DNA of 64,000 nucleotides from G942493375 sp942493375 (GTDB lineage Bacteria > Armatimonadota > UBA5829): assembly GCA_942493375.1 (NCBI GenBank), contig OW818698.1, forward strand, positions 4,216,001-4,280,000, in the 5' to 3' direction. Below the pieces are notes generated by a model. That model did not search any database and was not told the DNA's origin. It was given only the letters and a program-made list of their open reading frames with translations. Shown in pieces: positions 45,620 through 54,516 of the stretch (positions within the stretch are counted from its first letter, which is position 1; every line of letters begins with the position of its first letter). The position numbers were made by a program, and so were the translations under genes.

Positions 45620-48600
45620 CTGATTGTAAACCTTTGCTCAGCAGTAGCCATGCGGAGTTCCGGTCTATACATTCCGAACACTTCTGCAGGCATTGCAGCA
45701 TATATCCCACGAGCCATAGCACGCATCTGATACTCAGCAACAACCGTCTGCTTGGTAAGTCCTTCAATATAGAAAGATACCTTCCGATCTCTGAAGTCTC
45801 TGGCTACATACCAGTAATTCCAATCATAATAATCGATATTTCCCCGGTCTACTACTTCAAATCCTCCAGGAAGCCTGTCCTCCATAAGCAGGTGCTCATA
45901 CGCATCCTTGCTTTTGAGTTTAATGCGCACCAAAACTACATCGCCTTCAGAGCAGGAATCCACAGGTGAACCCAGATCCCTCACCGATTTGGATTGGAAG
46001 TAACGTGGAGATGGCTTGTAATAAGCTCTGGAAATAACGGGCCCAACCTCTCCTATGAGTTTCGGAGATTCGTTCCTCTCGATATACTGCTGCAGGTTTG
46101 TTGAGTAATAAAGTCCTCCCTGTCCCGATTTTACGATTTTCAGTGTGTTAGTGCCCTTATGTAGATCACTGCTCTTTACAGTGACACTCACCATCGGCTG
46201 CGATAAAGACGCCTGCGTAAATCTGTAGTTCCCAAGTTTTTTATCATTCAAATACAGAGTTGCTGTGTAGTTGGGTTGAAGCTCTCTGGTGATCTCCAGA
46301 TACTTACACATCGCATTCAAAGTAGCTGCTGTATCTCGTGTAGAATACCAACACTCTCCCTGTTTCTGAGACATAAGCCAACGCACAATATCACCGCATC
46401 TCTCATCATTCGGTGCCATAGTCAACATTGTTTCTAATCCCAAAGCAGTAGCCTGTACATTTCGATAACCAAAGTCCTGCTTGCTGCGCCAGTGTATGAA
46501 ACCGTTCTCAATAACAGCCAGATTCATAAGTCGCTCAAACATTATCCTGGCGTTTGAACTCTGGCCTATTCTTGAATACGCCATTGCTGAGAATGCTATT
46601 CCTTCAACATTCAATGTTTTCTTATTAATCAGACCAGTAAGCTCATCCGATACATTGCGTCCGGAGAGTGCCATCACATATAGAGCAAATGCGCGATCGT
46701 CCGGCTTGAATTTAGAATTTGAAGTTGCACCATTGATCGCCATCAGGGCGTTGTCCAGAACGGTTTTATTGACCGGGAATCCAGCATCACGCGCCTGCAC
46801 CAAAGCATATGTAGCATAACTGGACATCCAGAGGTCTACCTGTCCATATTCACACCAACCCCAGGAGCCATCATAGAGCTGGAGCTTTTGCAGTCTCGAA
46901 AGACCCTTACCAACCATATCCGGCAGCTTTGATTCAAGTTGTGGGTTGTGTATCCCCAGCTTTTTCAGAGTTCGCCAGATTATTATGTCCGGTAGGAACG
47001 CACTGGTTGTCTGTTCTGTGCATCCGTATGGATACTGTGCAAGATAGTCCAGGGAAGATATCATAGATGAAGCAAGGGACGGCTCCATATTGATCTTCAA
47101 TTTCGTGTAATCAGGAGCCGCAGCGGATTGTATTGTGAGTTCCTGCGTATGGGTCTTTGTGCCGGAGACCGCACCTGCTGTAGAGATATTTCTGAATACC
47201 CCGTGGGGTATGACAGGTAGCGGAAGCTCTACAGCATCGGATACATTATTTCCAACTGCTGAGACCGTTATTTTATGTGTGCCGATAATTGAAGCGGTGA
47301 ATGGCCAGTCCACCCGGACATCCTCATCCTTACCGATAGTAATAGTCTTCTCAGTGTTCGAGTCCACGTCCAGCCCATCGGCGAGTAGTTTGACTTTGAC
47401 ATTTAATGACGCATCCGTGTAGTTGTGTATCGCGGCCACAATGCTGGATTTATCCCCGGATGTCAGGAATCTGGGTAATTCCAATCGGACCATCAGGTCT
47501 TTTCTTGCAACAAAGCTGGATTGTGCTTCGCCACACACTGTTCCCGATGTGATCGCCCGGACAGTAGATCGCCACGATGTTATATTGTCCGGAATTGTCA
47601 GGCTGACTGTCGCTTTGCCGTTTGAGTCGGTAATGACTGTTGGATTCCAATAAGCCGTATCCTTGAAATTTCTACGTACAACAGTCGCCACCTCCGCCCC
47701 GGCTTTATCGGGATCGCTAAGGTAGATCGATGGGAATGAGAACGATGTACTCACCCTATTGGATTTCTTTGAGTAGAAAAATTCATTTATCGGTGCGGTA
47801 TCGTCTTCGGCTATTGCATATATGGCCTCATCCACTATTCCAAGAGATACCTCCGATACCACAGGCCTGTCCATTGTGTCAGTAGTTGATATCGTAGCAT
47901 TTACAGTCTCGCCTGGTTTATACACCTTGCGGTCTGATTCTACCTTGACGTTCAACACCTGGGCTTTGGTAGAAACCCGTACCATAGATTCTTGCTGAAC
48001 GAGACTCTTTCTTGATACGTAACAGACGCCGATATAGAAATTCGGGCTATATTCAACTTTCACCGGTATCTCTATCTTTGTAACCTTGCTGGTGATCGGA
48101 ACCGTGAAATAGTCGTGTAGTTTCTCACCTTCCACGGTAACCAAAGCCGTTTGCCCGGTCCTTTGAGATGATATTAATGCAACTACCGTCTCTCTTGCAT
48201 TGTAACGCTTTTTGTCTGTTGTGATCTTGAGATCAGGCATTCTTTCACTTGATTCATCCTGCCAGGTATCGGAGAAGACCCAGACATATTCGGAAGCTGA
48301 TATTCGGTTACCGCGACGGTCTCTTGTTTCCACAATAATCTGCATATCACCAGTTTTGCTGGCTCTATATTCAAATATGGCATTTCCATCTGCATCAGTC
48401 GTAATCTGCCTGTTTTCCAGTTCTACGAACTCATATTCGTCCTTAGTCCATTTGTTGTAACCTATCTTTAGACTCACATCCTGGTTCTTCACAGGCTTGT
48501 AATTGTAGTCTTGAGTCTTCAATTGTATCTTTACATTCTGTCCAGGTTCCACAACATATCGGTCCGAATTCATTTTTAAAGCGAAGTCTCCGCAAGTTGC

Positions 48601-50367
48601 CGGAACCGACATATCGGCTGTGGCTTCCTGGTTGCTGCGGTCTGTGACATTGATCTCGACTGTGAATTGCTGATCACCTACCAGGATTGTTCGGTCTCTA
48701 GGCTGCGGCCAAACGGCCGAAAACTCAACAATAGCTTCCCCATTGTCATCGGTCTGTATATCGCCCTCTTGAATCATCTCGCCAAAATCAGAAGAGTCAT
48801 ATCCTTCACTTTCGAAATCCGATTCATCATCTGAATTGTCATACATCCAGTAGTCACTGCGGTAAATATAGTAGTGCACCTTAGCATTGGCCACAGGAGC
48901 ACCAAAGTAGTAAGCCGATGATATCCTTGCTTTGATCGTCTGCCCTCTGGAGTATCTGTCCTTATCGAACTCAACACTAGCCTTGAACTCCGGTTTCCGA
49001 TACTCAGCAATCCTGAAGTTGGCCGATTCTTGAGCACTTTGTCCATCAACAGTGGATTGTATAGAGTAGAACCCGGTAGCTGCATCTTCTGTCAGAGTAA
49101 AGGAACCATTATATGTTCCAAACTGTCCGGTTGTAGTGGTTGTTTTGTATATGAGCGTGTCCTGAGGGTCTCTGACTTCGATTTCCACCGGTCGATTCAA
49201 GGGGGTTTGATAAGCTGCTCCATTCGGCTTTCGCGCGATACCCTTGAAGAAGACCCTCTGCCCTGGTCGATAGACAGGCCTGTCAGTATATGAATATACC
49301 AGCATACGGGAATTGGTATTGTTATTAAGCCATGCTGATGTGAATGCTATAGAATCACCACTGAATGCAGCGATGTGTTTTTCATCGCCGGGATCACCAG
49401 ACTCAGGATCGTCTTGTTCATCTGATTCTGAAGCAGTAGACTGACCGAGTGTAAACAAAGCCAACCCTTTCGAATCGGATACTTGAGACCTTGTCAGCTT
49501 CCCGCCATTAAATATCTTTACTTCAGCACCAGGTACAGGGACTCCTGTCTTCAAATCTACAGTGTAGGCTAGAAGCCTGCCTGCTGCACTCTTGGTTACC
49601 ATTCCCAGGGATGTGAACAGCAGCCAGTCAACCTGTTTGATTCCACCCGAAGCAGCCACGACTACGTATAATCCCGGCGCAAGTTTCGGTACATCAACCC
49701 GGTATGTGAAAACTCCCTCCAGGTCCTTGTTCTTAATTGGAGCATCGAAGCTCAATACCTTTGAGAGTCCAGGATTTCCACTCAGCTTAAGTGGTAACGT
49801 TGAACCATATCCAGTATCATTCCCACCTGTAACCAGTTGTCTTAAATCGGCATCACTGGATCCCAGGAATTGGTCGATGCTGACCTTATATGCACTGATC
49901 GATATAGAGTCGCTGGTAAGAAACCCAGAGCATGTCACCTGTGCCCGTTCATCCGGAGTAAAAACATGCTGATGCACATATAGGCTCAGATTTGGAGGAT
50001 CCGGCGCCAGTTCAGCAGTCATCTTTTCTGTCTGACTCTCTTGAATCGTAATCATGACCGGTTTCATCCGGTGGGCTGTGCTGTACATTGATACTTTATA
50101 TGTCCCGATTGGCAGGTCAGATAGTATAAAGTGCCCACCGCTGTCGGCTTCGGTGGTAAAATAGCGTTCCTCGACTACTTTATTGTTCACCACAACAGTT
50201 GCCGTAACAGATGCCTTCAATGGAACTCCGGATTCTCTGGCAACTGCTACGCCTTTGAGAGTTCCCGTAGGTTCTTCTTCTGCGATAGTCCAGGCAAGGA
50301 GACCAATAATGCATAGTGCACAGACCAAAGCTGCTATTCTAAAAATCAAGACTGATCCACGCTGCAT
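45616..50367 (-). CDS. Bacterial alpha-2-macroglobulin with thioester
   Basis: About 1583 residues. N-terminal membrane anchor (VLIFRIAALVCALCIIGLLAW), a carboxypeptidase-regulatory-like sandwich (GTLKGVAVARESGVPLKASV), successive macroglobulin domains (FRIAEYRKPEFKASVEFDKD), an A2M domain (AYWNPTVITDSNGKATVSL, FVARKDLMVRLELPRFLT), the thioester GCTEQ near residue 1116 and the helical toroid (DGSWGWCEYGQVDLW). The intact CxEQ motif means it can form the covalent trap that binds attacking proteases. I chose ATG 50367, with GGAGGAG just upstream; an ATG 84 nt earlier lies inside the upstream gene. The usual partner penicillin-binding protein PBP1C is absent; VanW is coupled instead. Confidence 0.9.
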   Translation of the reverse strand: MQRGSVLIFRIAALVCALCIIGLLAWTIAEEEPTGTLKGVAVARESGVPLKASVTATVVVNNKVVEERYFTTEADSGGHFILSDLPIGTYKVSMYSTAHRMKPVMITIQESQTEKMTAELAPDPPNLSLYVHQHVFTPDERAQVTCSGFLTSDSISISAYKVSIDQFLGSSDADLRQLVTGGNDTGYGSTLPLKLSGNPGLSKVLSFDAPIKNKDLEGVFTYRVDVPKLAPGLYVVVAASGGIKQVDWLLFTSLGMVTKSAAGRLLAYTVDLKTGVPVPGAEVKIFNGGKLTRSQVSDSKGLALFTLGQSTASESDEQDDPESGDPGDEKHIAAFSGDSIAFTSAWLNNNTNSRMLVYSYTDRPVYRPGQRVFFKGIARKPNGAAYQTPLNRPVEIEVRDPQDTLIYKTTTTTGQFGTYNGSFTLTEDAATGFYSIQSTVDGQSAQESANFRIAEYRKPEFKASVEFDKDRYSRGQTIKARISSAYYFGAPVANAKVHYYIYRSDYWMYDNSDDESDFESEGYDSSDFGEMIQEGDIQTDDNGEAIVEFSAVWPQPRDRTILVGDQQFTVEINVTDRSNQEATADMSVPATCGDFALKMNSDRYVVEPGQNVKIQLKTQDYNYKPVKNQDVSLKIGYNKWTKDEYEFVELENRQITTDADGNAIFEYRASKTGDMQIIVETRDRRGNRISASEYVWVFSDTWQDESSERMPDLKITTDKKRYNARETVVALISSQRTGQTALVTVEGEKLHDYFTVPITSKVTKIEIPVKVEYSPNFYIGVCYVSRKSLVQQESMVRVSTKAQVLNVKVESDRKVYKPGETVNATISTTDTMDRPVVSEVSLGIVDEAIYAIAEDDTAPINEFFYSKKSNRVSTSFSFPSIYLSDPDKAGAEVATVVRRNFKDTAYWNPTVITDSNGKATVSLTIPDNITSWRSTVRAITSGTVCGEAQSSFVARKDLMVRLELPRFLTSGDKSSIVAAIHNYTDASLNVKVKLLADGLDVDSNTEKTITIGKDEDVRVDWPFTASIIGTHKITVSAVGNNVSDAVELPLPVIPHGVFRNISTAGAVSGTKTHTQELTIQSAAAPDYTKLKINMEPSLASSMISSLDYLAQYPYGCTEQTTSAFLPDIIIWRTLKKLGIHNPQLESKLPDMVGKGLSRLQKLQLYDGSWGWCEYGQVDLWMSSYATYALVQARDAGFPVNKTVLDNALMAINGATSNSKFKPDDRAFALYVMALSGRNVSDELTGLINKKTLNVEGIAFSAMAYSRIGQSSNARIMFERLMNLAVIENGFIHWRSKQDFGYRNVQATALGLETMLTMAPNDERCGDIVRWLMSQKQGECWYSTRDTAATLNAMCKYLEITRELQPNYTATLYLNDKKLGNYRFTQASLSQPMVSVTVKSSDLHKGTNTLKIVKSGQGGLYYSTNLQQYIERNESPKLIGEVGPVISRAYYKPSPRYFQSKSVRDLGSPVDSCSEGDVVLVRIKLKSKDAYEHLLMEDRLPGGFEVVDRGNIDYYDWNYWYVARDFRDRKVSFYIEGLTKQTVVAEYQMRAMARGIYAAMPAEVFGMYRPELRMATAEQRFTIR

Positions 50368-51932
50368 GGCTCTCCTCCTTTTTTGGCTGCTAATACGTCC
50401 AAAATCACCATCCAAACGACGAATATTGCTCCCGATATTGCAAGGATCCATATTCGCACAGTGCGAGTGGCTTCAGTAGTCAGAATCGGACCAACGAATT
50501 GCAAAGCTACCAACTGTGCTCCGATTAGCAACAGTGGAATTTTCTTCAATGTTTCAGATACAAGGTTCTTGCCTGTGCACTGAGATGCAAATCCAAGCAT
50601 AGCCAGGGCAAATATCACTCCGAATACAAGGCCAAGCACAGCCTTTGTATCCCAGACCAGCATTATTACAAGGGGTAAACCAGCTGCAAATAGTCCGATT
50701 ACACCGGTTGAAAGAGCATTCCAGATAGTTGACGATGAGATTCGGACACTACGTGATATCATAACGACTAGTAGCATCGCCATGATTGCTGCCACCATCG
50801 CTCCAATCATCGTGTAGTGCACACGGACATCTCCTCTGCCAAAATTTGAGCTGTAGTATTCTATAAATAATCGATACAACACTGCAGCAATTGCAGTATA
50901 GAAAGCGCTGGAGAGTAATCCATTATTATGATTGTCTTTTACTGCAAGAACTGGAATGATTATCGACAACCCCACAGTTAATCCGACTGCTATACCCAAA
51001 CCTGACCATAACTTAAAAGCTGCGACCAGGAAAGCCAGCACCAGTGAGTAAACAATTGCCGCCGCTTCAAATGAGTATTCCTGAGAGTGCCTTTTTGCGG
51101 ATTGTGTTTGCCAGGCTATCAATCCCCAGATAACTGCTGATGCACCAGCAACCTTCAATAGCTGCATATCCTGTGTGATCTTGGACGCGTATACTGCACT
51201 CAAACTGAAGGCTACAATGGCTGCAATAGCTGAAGCAGCAAAAACTTGCAGACCGGGTTTAGATTCGGACTTTGAAAAAGAAGCTATTTCTATCCCGATA
51301 AAAGCAGCTGCAGCGCTTGTTGCTCCAAGCAGCACGGGCAGTGGCCACCATATCCTGGTTGTATCCTGTCCGAAGTGGGCTACACTGAGGAGTGTTCCTG
51401 TGCTTAGTAGAACAGTTGTGGCCGAAAACACATCCATCAATAGCGGGCTGAAATCGTTCCCATCAACGCTCATCAGTCTGGATACTATTCCACCCATGCA
51501 TGCTCCAATAGCAAGACCAAGCATGGCGTTCTGGGGATAGCTGCTGAACAACACATAGACCATGGAGGCTACAAATACAGAGAAGAAGCTCATGGAAAGC
51601 AGCGCTAGAGCGCGAGAACGTAAGGCACCCTGGACACACTTAGCTCCGGTTCGTCGGCTTTCCAACAAAGCAACCACTGAAGCACCGCCGCCAATAAGAA
51701 ACCCAAGTCCCAGGCTCTGCCCGCGCGAGAATGGAGGTGTGGTTCTGGTGGATACCAGCCAACATATCAGGGTGATAATCAAAAGGAGAAGTGCTCCGGC
51801 ATATAGATTTGCTTTTCGCGAAGCAGGAATCGGTTCAGGAATACAGGAAGCAGCCCTTCCTGCTAGAATACATGACAGCGTTGAACCTGCAAGTCCAACT
51901 GCAGCCGAAAGCCAACCAAACGTCAGTTCCAT
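50346..51932 (-). CDS. Polytopic inner-membrane protein of unknown function
   Basis: 528 residues, nearly all hydrophobic, about 14 predicted membrane helices (for example AGALLLLIITLICWLVS, LGLAIGACMGGIVSRL, AILAISGAIFVVWMVILDVL-like end). Short loops, no recognised domain; several Gly/Ala-rich helices could suit a transporter or envelope assembly protein. AAGGAG lies 6 nt before the ATG. Its 3' end overlaps the start of the alpha-2-macroglobulin gene by 22 nt, so the pair is co-translated and probably functionally linked. Confidence 0.75.
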   Translation of the reverse strand: MELTFGWLSAAVGLAGSTLSCILAGRAASCIPEPIPASRKANLYAGALLLLIITLICWLVSTRTTPPFSRGQSLGLGFLIGGGASVVALLESRRTGAKCVQGALRSRALALLSMSFFSVFVASMVYVLFSSYPQNAMLGLAIGACMGGIVSRLMSVDGNDFSPLLMDVFSATTVLLSTGTLLSVAHFGQDTTRIWWPLPVLLGATSAAAAFIGIEIASFSKSESKPGLQVFAASAIAAIVAFSLSAVYASKITQDMQLLKVAGASAVIWGLIAWQTQSAKRHSQEYSFEAAAIVYSLVLAFLVAAFKLWSGLGIAVGLTVGLSIIIPVLAVKDNHNNGLLSSAFYTAIAAVLYRLFIEYYSSNFGRGDVRVHYTMIGAMVAAIMAMLLVVMISRSVRISSSTIWNALSTGVIGLFAAGLPLVIMLVWDTKAVLGLVFGVIFALAMLGFASQCTGKNLVSETLKKIPLLLIGAQLVALQFVGPILTTEATRTVRIWILAISGAIFVVWMVILDVLAAKKGGEPCSVDQS

Positions 51933-52014
51933 TCTTTTCTCCTTAATATTGTGTCCTGCTACTGGAAGTAATAACGCGGAAATGATCCTGTTAGTTACTC
52001 ATACAAGCATCAAT

Positions 52015-53415
52015 TTATCGATATAAAGTGATCGTCCTCTCCGTCTGTGCATTCAGGGAAATATCTATCTCACCATTTAATGGTCTTGGAAATATTGATT
52101 CATTATCTATTGACCAACTGCTATATTTACAAGCGGTCAGCAACCTTGTGTTTGACGGTTTTGTTCCAATATTTCGGACAGTTATATGCAGAGCGTTTTT
52201 GTCATCATTGTATTCTGCATGGGTTACAACAGTGTTTGGATTGGTCAATGATATGAGTGATTGGCTTTTAGCCAGTTTCCCCTTATGCGGTTTTGCCTGC
52301 ACAGCCTGGAAAGGATACGTGGATTGCATACCCAGGCGGGTGAATTTCTCTATGCCAAGATTACCTTTTCTTGGGAAGAAAGACAGTGTTAACTCTGGTG
52401 CATCAGCTGCATCTGTGCCAGCTGGTCGTAACGCTGCATCAGTCAGAATAGCATAAAGAACTCCTTCAGATACTTCAAACAATATCGGTAAACTGGAACA
52501 GACAGTAAGTCCCCAGTCTTTTGAAGATAGATCCACCCACTGGTGTGCTACATTAACTGAGTCTTGAATATCAGTGTTCACATAACCCACTGGGTATCCG
52601 AACTGAAGTTTTGTTAGGTCAGCAGGTATTGGAAATGCAAACCGGAGTTTTGTGTCTTTCTGTGTTTCCTGCCAGTCGACAGTCAGCACCAGGTCCATTC
52701 GGAGGATATTGTCATACACAATTACGTCTTCATTCACTTGCGAAGTATTGTAGTAGTGGTCAAATGTTACGCGGGCTCGCGAAGGACCGCTTTCCATTAA
52801 TACTACTTCAGTGTTGCCGATCAGAGATTTGATCTGCGATGGAGTTACTATCTGTGGAACAGCGCCTGCTGATCCCCACGGCAACAGTTGTCGCTTGTAT
52901 CTCTTATCCAGCATTCGTGTGAGGGTTCCGTCACTAATATTCACTCTGAGTGATAGGAACTGGTTATCTATGCTGGGTCCTTTTCCAGATACAGCAGGTT
53001 TTAGAGGAGTTTCAGATCTGCGGGCCATATAAAGTTTATAGCCTAGAGCTGGAACATCAAAAGCTGTAAAGTAGAGTCGATCACCCTGACTCTGGCCGAA
53101 TACTTTCCGCCCTTTATCATCGATTAGGATCACCACAGTGTTCTGGCCTGAAAATGGAGACTGAACATCCACACAGTCAGTTCTTGTCCAGGAGGTAGGG
53201 TTGAAGACTACGATTGGCATGCCTTTGCCAGTTGTATCTACCCAACCAGCCATTGAAGCGCGCATGCCTTTGGTGTCGACCAAGCTTGCATCATACATCC
53301 CAGAAAACTTTATAATGGCTGACAATGAATCCTCTGAAGCCCCGAATACTGAGACAGCTCCTGTCAATATGAGTGCAACCATTATATATAGAGAAAAACG
53401 AATACGCATTTTCAT
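52015..53415 (-). CDS. Secreted GH38 C-terminal-domain-like protein without catalytic domain
   Basis: 466 residues. A signal peptide (YIMVALILTGAVSVFG) is followed by a beta-rich protein matching the all-beta C-terminal half of family 38 alpha-mannosidases: VVFNPTSWTRTDCVDV (about 69-84), FTAFDVPALGYKLY, the FLSLRVNISDGTLTRMLDK strand pair, and LVLTVDWQETQKDTKLRFAF. The N-terminal mannosidase barrel with its zinc-binding residues is absent, and the signal peptide shows this is the true beginning rather than a truncation. A sugar-binding role is plausible. It overlaps the HypE-like gene by ATGA. Confidence 0.75.
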   Translation of the reverse strand: MKMRIRFSLYIMVALILTGAVSVFGASEDSLSAIIKFSGMYDASLVDTKGMRASMAGWVDTTGKGMPIVVFNPTSWTRTDCVDVQSPFSGQNTVVILIDDKGRKVFGQSQGDRLYFTAFDVPALGYKLYMARRSETPLKPAVSGKGPSIDNQFLSLRVNISDGTLTRMLDKRYKRQLLPWGSAGAVPQIVTPSQIKSLIGNTEVVLMESGPSRARVTFDHYYNTSQVNEDVIVYDNILRMDLVLTVDWQETQKDTKLRFAFPIPADLTKLQFGYPVGYVNTDIQDSVNVAHQWVDLSSKDWGLTVCSSLPILFEVSEGVLYAILTDAALRPAGTDAADAPELTLSFFPRKGNLGIEKFTRLGMQSTYPFQAVQAKPHKGKLAKSQSLISLTNPNTVVTHAEYNDDKNALHITVRNIGTKPSNTRLLTACKYSSWSIDNESIFPRPLNGEIDISLNAQTERTITLYR

Positions 53416-54407
53416 CCTTTTCGTCCGAACAATCTGGCTATCTCATCTCGTTTAAACTCCGGAAACAACGATCCATCTGAGAACACAACTCCAGGATCTT
53501 CAGTAACTATACCTATTTTTGAAACAGATTGAGAAACAGCGTGCATTTCCTCAATGATACTATCTGTAGAATGAGGGTCACAGGTGATAAGCAGGCTCCC
53601 AGAAGCTATCAGTCCGAGTGGATCCAAACCGAGAGCATTACAGAAAAGCCTGCATTCATCGAGAATTGGCAGGGCATTCTGATCTACGATAATCCCGCAG
53701 CCTGAGGCAAATGCTACTTCCTGGAGTGCAGAAGCTATACCCCCCTCGGTAGGATCATGCATGCTGTGAATGCCACTGCAAGCTGTTGCTGCACGGGCAT
53801 AATTCACAACACATATCCCCGGTTTTTCTAGAAACTCCGCAGCATGTTCGATTGTAAGTATGTCTATTCCAGCTTTTTCCAAGTCATTCGCAGCTTCTCT
53901 TGCAAGCAGCGCTGTCCCCTCAATGGCGATACTACCGACTAATAGGACATCATCACCGATTTGTGCCCCTGATGTGGTTATTAGATTATCCCTGTCTGTC
54001 TCCCCAAACATGACCCCCGAGACAACAATCCGGTTAACTGCATCTGTAATCTCAGTATGTCCGCCTATGAGTGATATCTTCAGCCGGTCGCATGTAACGG
54101 CAATCTGTGTAAAAACGTCTGCAGCTTCCTTTTCGGTGGAACTGGTTGGCAGTAGAATTGTTGCCAGAAAGTATTTGGGGACTGCTCCTGTAACTGCAAT
54201 ATCATTAGCATTTATAGTTACTGCATACCAGCCAATCTGATCGGTTGCAAAGGTTATAGGATCTGATGCTGCAACCAATACTTCACGCGAAACCAGCACC
54301 GCGGCTGCGTCCTCACCATACGCAGGCCCGACAATCACATTCGGGTTCTTCTGTGTATGCGAAAGTAATTTAACCAGTAAATCTTTCGGCAGCTTTCCCA
54401 TCTCCAT
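53412..54407 (-). CDS. AIR-synthase-fold protein (HypE/PurM-like)
   Basis: 331 residues. The N-terminal half has the ATP-binding AIRS fold (AYGEDAAAVLVSREVLVAASDPITFA, TINANDIAVTGAVPKYFLATILLP, LIGGHTEIT); the C-terminal half has HDPTEGGIASALQEVAFASG, the HypE-like signature. HypE works in [NiFe]-hydrogenase cyanide-ligand synthesis, but its C-terminal PRxCxC-like tail with terminal Cys is absent here (ends RLFGRKG), so a hydrogenase role is unlikely. Related stand-alone proteins are uncharacterised. A TATAAT lies 9 nt before the ATG, suggesting a nearly leaderless mRNA. First gene of the leftward cluster to VanW. Confidence 0.8.
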   Translation of the reverse strand: MEMGKLPKDLLVKLLSHTQKNPNVIVGPAYGEDAAAVLVSREVLVAASDPITFATDQIGWYAVTINANDIAVTGAVPKYFLATILLPTSSTEKEAADVFTQIAVTCDRLKISLIGGHTEITDAVNRIVVSGVMFGETDRDNLITTSGAQIGDDVLLVGSIAIEGTALLAREAANDLEKAGIDILTIEHAAEFLEKPGICVVNYARAATACSGIHSMHDPTEGGIASALQEVAFASGCGIIVDQNALPILDECRLFCNALGLDPLGLIASGSLLITCDPHSTDSIIEEMHAVSQSVSKIGIVTEDPGVVFSDGSLFPEFKRDEIARLFGRKG

Positions 54408-54416
54408 AACGCATAT

Positions 54417-54444
54417 ATTATACCCCCTATGTCTCCCAGCGCAA
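54417..54444 (-). promoter_or_regulatory. Promoter close to HypE-like start, leaderless transcript likely
   Basis: Minus strand TTGCGC (54439-54444), 16-nt spacer, perfect TATAAT (54417-54422), then only 9 nt to the ATG at 54407. No Shine-Dalgarno fits between. Confidence 0.5.
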
Positions 54445-54460
54445 AAGATCAGACTTCCAC

Positions 54461-54489
54461 ATGACTGAAATCCTGCAATCAGCTATAAT
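54461..54489 (+). promoter_or_regulatory. Sigma-70-type promoter of 54517-57447
   Basis: ATGACT (54461-54466), 17-nt spacer, perfect TATAAT (54484-54489). Divergent from the HypE-like promoter, the -35 boxes 16 nt apart. Confidence 0.6.
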
Positions 54490-54516
54490 ACTTCCAACCA
54501 AAGGAGTGTGTTAGTT

